A stretch of 9,110 nt of DNA from CAYZPW01 sp964480475 (GTDB taxonomy: Bacteria; B130-G9): assembly GCA_964480475.1 (NCBI GenBank), contig CAYZPW010000120.1, positions 1 through 9,110 on the forward strand, read 5' to 3'. The notes beneath the pieces were generated by a model. The model searched no databases. It was given only the letters and a program-made list of their open reading frames with translations, and was not told the DNA's origin. Of the stretch, positions 6,246 to 9,110 are shown piece after piece. Numbering within the stretch: the stretch's first letter is position 1; the number at the start of each line of letters is the position of its first letter. The translations under genes were made by a program, and so were the position numbers.

Positions 6246-7939
6246 AGCGCGCGACACGAGAGCGCACTCGGCGACTGGCTGACCGCCCTCTCAGTCTCGT
6301 CGATGACAAGCGCTCGTGTATCCTCATTGGCGAGGTGGCCGATTAGATAGCCAAAACCCGGTGAGGCCGGATCGAGGAACTTATACTCAAACTGATCCCG
6401 CACGTCTTGGAACCTCTCGCTGCCATCAACATAGACCGCGCAGTTGTCGTCCCAGAACACCAAATGCCAGCCGTTGTGGCGGTTCCACCAGTCGAGCAGT
6501 CTCCGCGCGGTGGGAGACCCCGGCGCCTGGGATGCAGCTCGCGCGGACTGAGCAGAGAACTCGCGGCCCCTCGAATCGTGCACGTAGTCCAAGATCGCGT
6601 AGTCGATTCCGTATTCATCCGCAATCTGCTCAAACGGCTCCTCAGCGAACTTCTGCCACAAGGCCTTGTGCACCACGTTTCGGCCGTCGATGAAGACCTT
6701 CCGCCCTGGATAGGTCCTGAAGATGATGTAGCCGCCAAACCTATGCGAGTTATACATACGGCCCAATATGTTGTGCTTGATGACGAAATCAACGCCGGCG
6801 GCGGGGTAGGCGCCGAGGTTCACGCCAACGCCGGGCACGAATGCGCCGTGATTGAGGAGAGTCACAGTCACGCAGATAGTAGCCAAAAGAGGTCCTGAGG
6901 CCAGGGCGATCTTGGCCGCCCGCGAGCGAGATGCGCCGCCCCGGGACAAGAGCGGCCATTGGGAGATTATTCGTCCGATGGCCGGCGTCGCGAGCAGGAA
7001 GAACATTGGGATGTATCGCCTCGCCAAGAGCACAAGGGCCGTGGCCAGTAGAATCTCTGCCGCGTCCGACAGCCGACATTTCCTGATGTTTATGAGAAAC
7101 ACAACCCAAACCGCGGCGAAGAGCACCCAGAATAGCTTGAAGCGCGCGTCTGGCGGCGTCCACTCCATGACCGAAATCCCACCGCCTGCGCCGTGTTCCT
7201 GAAGAGCATCAACCACAAAATTGAGAATGTGCACTCCGTATGGATTGATAATCAGCAAGCCGCTCGATATGAGCGCGACAAGAAGCAACCATCGCACGCC
7301 TCGGTCAACTCCCGGCTCCCGTCTTCTGCCGAATCTGGATGATACAACTCCGCAGCCAAGCCTCAGCCAGAGATAGGCCGGGCCTATGATGGCGCCGGCC
7401 TGCATGTTCGCCCATACGAACGTCAACGGCGGCAGCAGAACCAGCCACTTTCGCCGACCCGCGTCAAACAACTCGACGACAAGAATGACTGACGCAAGAC
7501 CGAGGAAATTGACGATGTGCGGTCTCGTGATGAACCTGAAACGCGAGGCGCACGCCGCAAGCACTAGAAAGGAGGCAATTGCAATCAATGCGTCACGTTT
7601 GGCCTTTGCCCGAATGGCCGTGGCGGCGAAGATCATCGAGAAGACAGCGGCGACCGCGATTGCCTTCAGAATTACCAGCATCTCAAGGCCGAGGTGACGC
7701 CTGATAAGCTCCGCAAGAACGCAGAACAGCCATTCGTGCATTATCCAGGCCTCGCCGAACGACGTGTAGGAGAACGGGTCGAAAGTCGGGACTGCGCCTG
7801 CATCAAGTATCAGCTCGCCCGTCTTGAAAAGGAACCAGATGTCATAGCTAGTGATGCGGAAAAGCGCCAGCACGAAGACGGCCGCGGCAACAAACGTGAG
7901 AGTGATCGCATACAAGCGCGGTCTCTCGCTGGAGATCAT
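6185..7939 (-). CDS. Polytopic membrane protein, GT-C-like, function unknown
   Basis: The 584-residue protein has a first membrane helix at about 9-28 and roughly ten or eleven hydrophobic segments up to about 362, then a soluble C-terminal domain of about 220 residues. The first loop carries SYDIW (31-35), GELILDAGAVPTFDPFSYT (41-59) and MHEWL (67-71). Acidic residues in the first loop, with a DPFSYT/HEW pattern, recall GT-C membrane glycosyltransferases. RPH (139-141), WANMQ (176-180), NPYG (232-235), MEW (258-260) and RRYIPMFF (307-314) follow. After the last helix comes YNSHRFGGYIIF (396-407) and KVFIDGR (414-420), which I recall from a widespread unnamed membrane family. A sugar-transfer role is possible but unproven; I give no gene name. 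The ATG at 7939 overlaps the upstream gene's stop as ATGA, with AAAGGGG five bases upstream. The 3' end overlaps the methyltransferase by 61 nt. Confidence 0.85.
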   Translation of the reverse strand: MISSERPRLYAITLTFVAAAVFVLALFRITSYDIWFLFKTGELILDAGAVPTFDPFSYTSFGEAWIMHEWLFCVLAELIRRHLGLEMLVILKAIAVAAVFSMIFAATAIRAKAKRDALIAIASFLVLAACASRFRFITRPHIVNFLGLASVILVVELFDAGRRKWLVLLPPLTFVWANMQAGAIIGPAYLWLRLGCGVVSSRFGRRREPGVDRGVRWLLLVALISSGLLIINPYGVHILNFVVDALQEHGAGGGISVMEWTPPDARFKLFWVLFAAVWVVFLINIRKCRLSDAAEILLATALVLLARRYIPMFFLLATPAIGRIISQWPLLSRGGASRSRAAKIALASGPLLATICVTVTLLNHGAFVPGVGVNLGAYPAAGVDFVIKHNILGRMYNSHRFGGYIIFRTYPGRKVFIDGRNVVHKALWQKFAEEPFEQIADEYGIDYAILDYVHDSRGREFSAQSARAASQAPGSPTARRLLDWWNRHNGWHLVFWDDNCAVYVDGSERFQDVRDQFEYKFLDPASPGFGYLIGHLANEDTRALVIDETERAVSQSPSALSCRALYAWLVSRSTGSRRESVPDE

Positions 7940-8934
7940 CGCGACCCCTTTGAGAGCCTCAGCTGCTCGATGAACGCCTCAACCCGGAGCCGATTCTGTG
8001 CCGAAAGCGGGCCTGGATAGTTGCCCTCAATCGATAGGATCGGCACTGGCAGGCGTCTCCTGAGGATCAGGTCCTCGATCTGCCGGAAGCAGAACGCCTG
8101 CGCGTAGTGGACGATGCCGTCGAGGCGCCTGACCCGAATCTGCTCCTCGATGTCGGTGATGCGCCCGAAGACGTCGTAGGGATAAGTATATCGCGCATAT
8201 TGCTCGACCAAGTTCCCGGCGGGACGGAGCATCGCAAACTGCCTCTGCACCTCGTTGAACACAACGCGCGCCCCGTTTCTCTCAACGAAGTCATAAATGT
8301 CGGGATTTATTGGAGGCACGCCCACGAAACCAAGCTTGAGGCGCCAATCAAAGTCCTGCGGCGCCTCTCGTTCTGAGGCCTTCTCCAAGAGACCGTCGAG
8401 ATACGCGTCGAATTGAGTGGGATCACCCAACATGTCGCTCGAAGAGACCAGTGCGATATGGTTCTCGGCCCCAGAGAACTTGCCGGCCTGCCAGGTGAGG
8501 TCATCAACGCGGCACAGCTTTTCACGAATGCTGGACAGGGAACTTCGCATCTCCTCCGCCTGGTCAAGGTCGGTAGCCAGCCGCTGGCAGAAGACGCTTA
8601 TCTGCTCAGCAAGGAGCCTCCTGTCACGACCATAGGGATAGGCAAACGGGATTATCCTCACCCCGGCGAGTTGCAGCGTCTCCGCCAGCGCCTGCGTGTT
8701 GCTGCAATCGCCCTGCGTTACGACCACTATAGTCTCAATGCTCTCTGACAAGACGGCCCCGTATATTCCTTTGACCCAACCGCAGACGGTGACCGGATAG
8801 CCATCTTTCTCCGCTCGCTCAACGAACCTGGCCCGTTCGGGATGCGTGATGAACAGGTTGTTGAGATCCACCGGCGTGTGGCCCGCCGCAAAGATCGCCT
8901 CAACAGGAACCGTGGTCGTTATCCCGATTCTCAT
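7936..8934 (-). CDS. 2-hydroxyacyl-CoA dehydratase D-component-like protein
   Basis: The 332-residue protein resembles the HgdB/FldC/BcrC-type iron-sulfur subunits of 2-hydroxyacyl-CoA dehydratases and benzoyl-CoA reductases, which dehydrate or reduce CoA thioesters by radical chemistry after activation by an ATPase. It begins ITTTVPVEAIFAAG (5-18) then PVDLNN (21-26), typical of this family. Cysteines in VCGWVKG (51), QGDCSN (77) and QAFCFRQ (282) are placed to bind a [4Fe-4S] cluster; Cys116 and Cys141 look incidental. The end has PILSIEGNYPGPL (298-310) and LRVEAFIEQL (316-325), as in the family. The ATG at 8934 is the first possible ATG, since an in-frame TGA lies nine bases upstream; its ribosome site is weak. 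Neither a partner subunit nor an activator ATPase is in the window, so the substrate is unknown and a non-catabolic role is possible. It is probably co-transcribed with the membrane protein that follows (4-nt overlap). Confidence 0.8.
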   Translation of the reverse strand: MRIGITTTVPVEAIFAAGHTPVDLNNLFITHPERARFVERAEKDGYPVTVCGWVKGIYGAVLSESIETIVVVTQGDCSNTQALAETLQLAGVRIIPFAYPYGRDRRLLAEQISVFCQRLATDLDQAEEMRSSLSSIREKLCRVDDLTWQAGKFSGAENHIALVSSSDMLGDPTQFDAYLDGLLEKASEREAPQDFDWRLKLGFVGVPPINPDIYDFVERNGARVVFNEVQRQFAMLRPAGNLVEQYARYTYPYDVFGRITDIEEQIRVRRLDGIVHYAQAFCFRQIEDLILRRRLPVPILSIEGNYPGPLSAQNRLRVEAFIEQLRLSKGSR

Positions 8935-8974
8935 TGAATCGTTTCAGGCCGCGTTCCAATGGCTGAAATTGCCG

Positions 8975-8999
8975 TGTAGGGGTGCTGCTTGCTGCACCC
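8975..8999. repeat. Short palindromic repeat with TGTAGGGG head
   Basis: TGTAGGGG at 8975-8982 is the same head that begins the arms of the inverted repeat at 5-112. It runs into a near-palindrome at 8980-8999 with GGGTGC/GCACCC arms. This looks like a relative of the left-hand repeat with a different core. It lies between the dehydratase-like gene and the window end. Confidence 0.5.
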
Positions 9000-9067
9000 A
9001 TCTGTCCTAACAATTACGCACATTTTTTCAAGGCGACCTAGTTTGCTTATTGGATTGTTTGTGTTGG

Positions 9068-9084
9068 ATTCCCTGAAGGGGAAT
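9068..9084. repeat. ATTCCC/GGGAAT hairpin
   Basis: Perfect 6-bp arms ATTCCC (9068-9073) and GGGAAT (9079-9084) enclose five bases and are followed by GACA. The pattern resembles dispersed palindromes such as the Neisseria dRS3 type (ATTCCC-N8-GGGAAT), though the spacer here is shorter. I see no gene in 8935-9110. Confidence 0.4.
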
Positions 9085-9110
9085 GACAATAGTAGCCGTA
9101 GGCGCAGGCC

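Noticed and set aside
9001..9060. Promoter for the dehydratase-like gene (TTGAAA on the minus strand)
   Set aside because: No acceptable -10 box follows at 16-18 bp; the best hexamer matches only three of six bases.

Overview
The window looks like chromosomal DNA from an uncultured, fairly GC-rich bacterium. Gene starts are bacterial in style (Shine-Dalgarno sites, ATGA and TGATG gene overlaps, a TATAAT -10 box). The purine genes are of the split PurS/PurQ/small-PurL kind, and the PurF carries the four cysteines of the iron-sulfur cluster (Bacillus-like). I cannot name a phylum. Short palindromic repeats at both ends are typical of genomes rich in dispersed repeats and may be where the assembly broke.

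Layout: (1) 1-323 is non-coding. It holds a REPIN-like pair of inverted palindromes and, just past purF, a strong hairpin. (2) 324-5038, minus strand, is a compact purine operon purS-purQ-purL-purF driven from a promoter at 5078-5104. PurS, PurQ and PurL form the complex that makes FGAM from FGAR (step 4), and PurF makes phosphoribosylamine (step 1). purQ/purL and purL/purF are packed end to end. The purL/purF junction has an odd 13-codon ORF with a near-perfect ribosome site. (3) 5205-6245, plus strand, is a divergently transcribed DNA methyltransferase with no nuclease partner in view. It carries what looks like an 81-nt in-frame insertion bounded by a 7-nt direct repeat. (4) 6185-8934, minus strand, is a two-gene unit: a 2-hydroxyacyl-CoA dehydratase D-component-like iron-sulfur protein, followed with a 4-nt overlap by a large polytopic membrane protein resembling GT-C-type membrane enzymes. 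The membrane gene converges on and overlaps the methyltransferase gene by 61 nt. (5) 8935-9110 is non-coding with two more short palindromes.

The purine operon is ordinary housekeeping. The points worth a second look are the insertion in the methyltransferase, the purL/purF junction, the pairing of the dehydratase-like and membrane genes, and the palindromic repeats. I see no RNA gene, CRISPR array, transposase or riboswitch.
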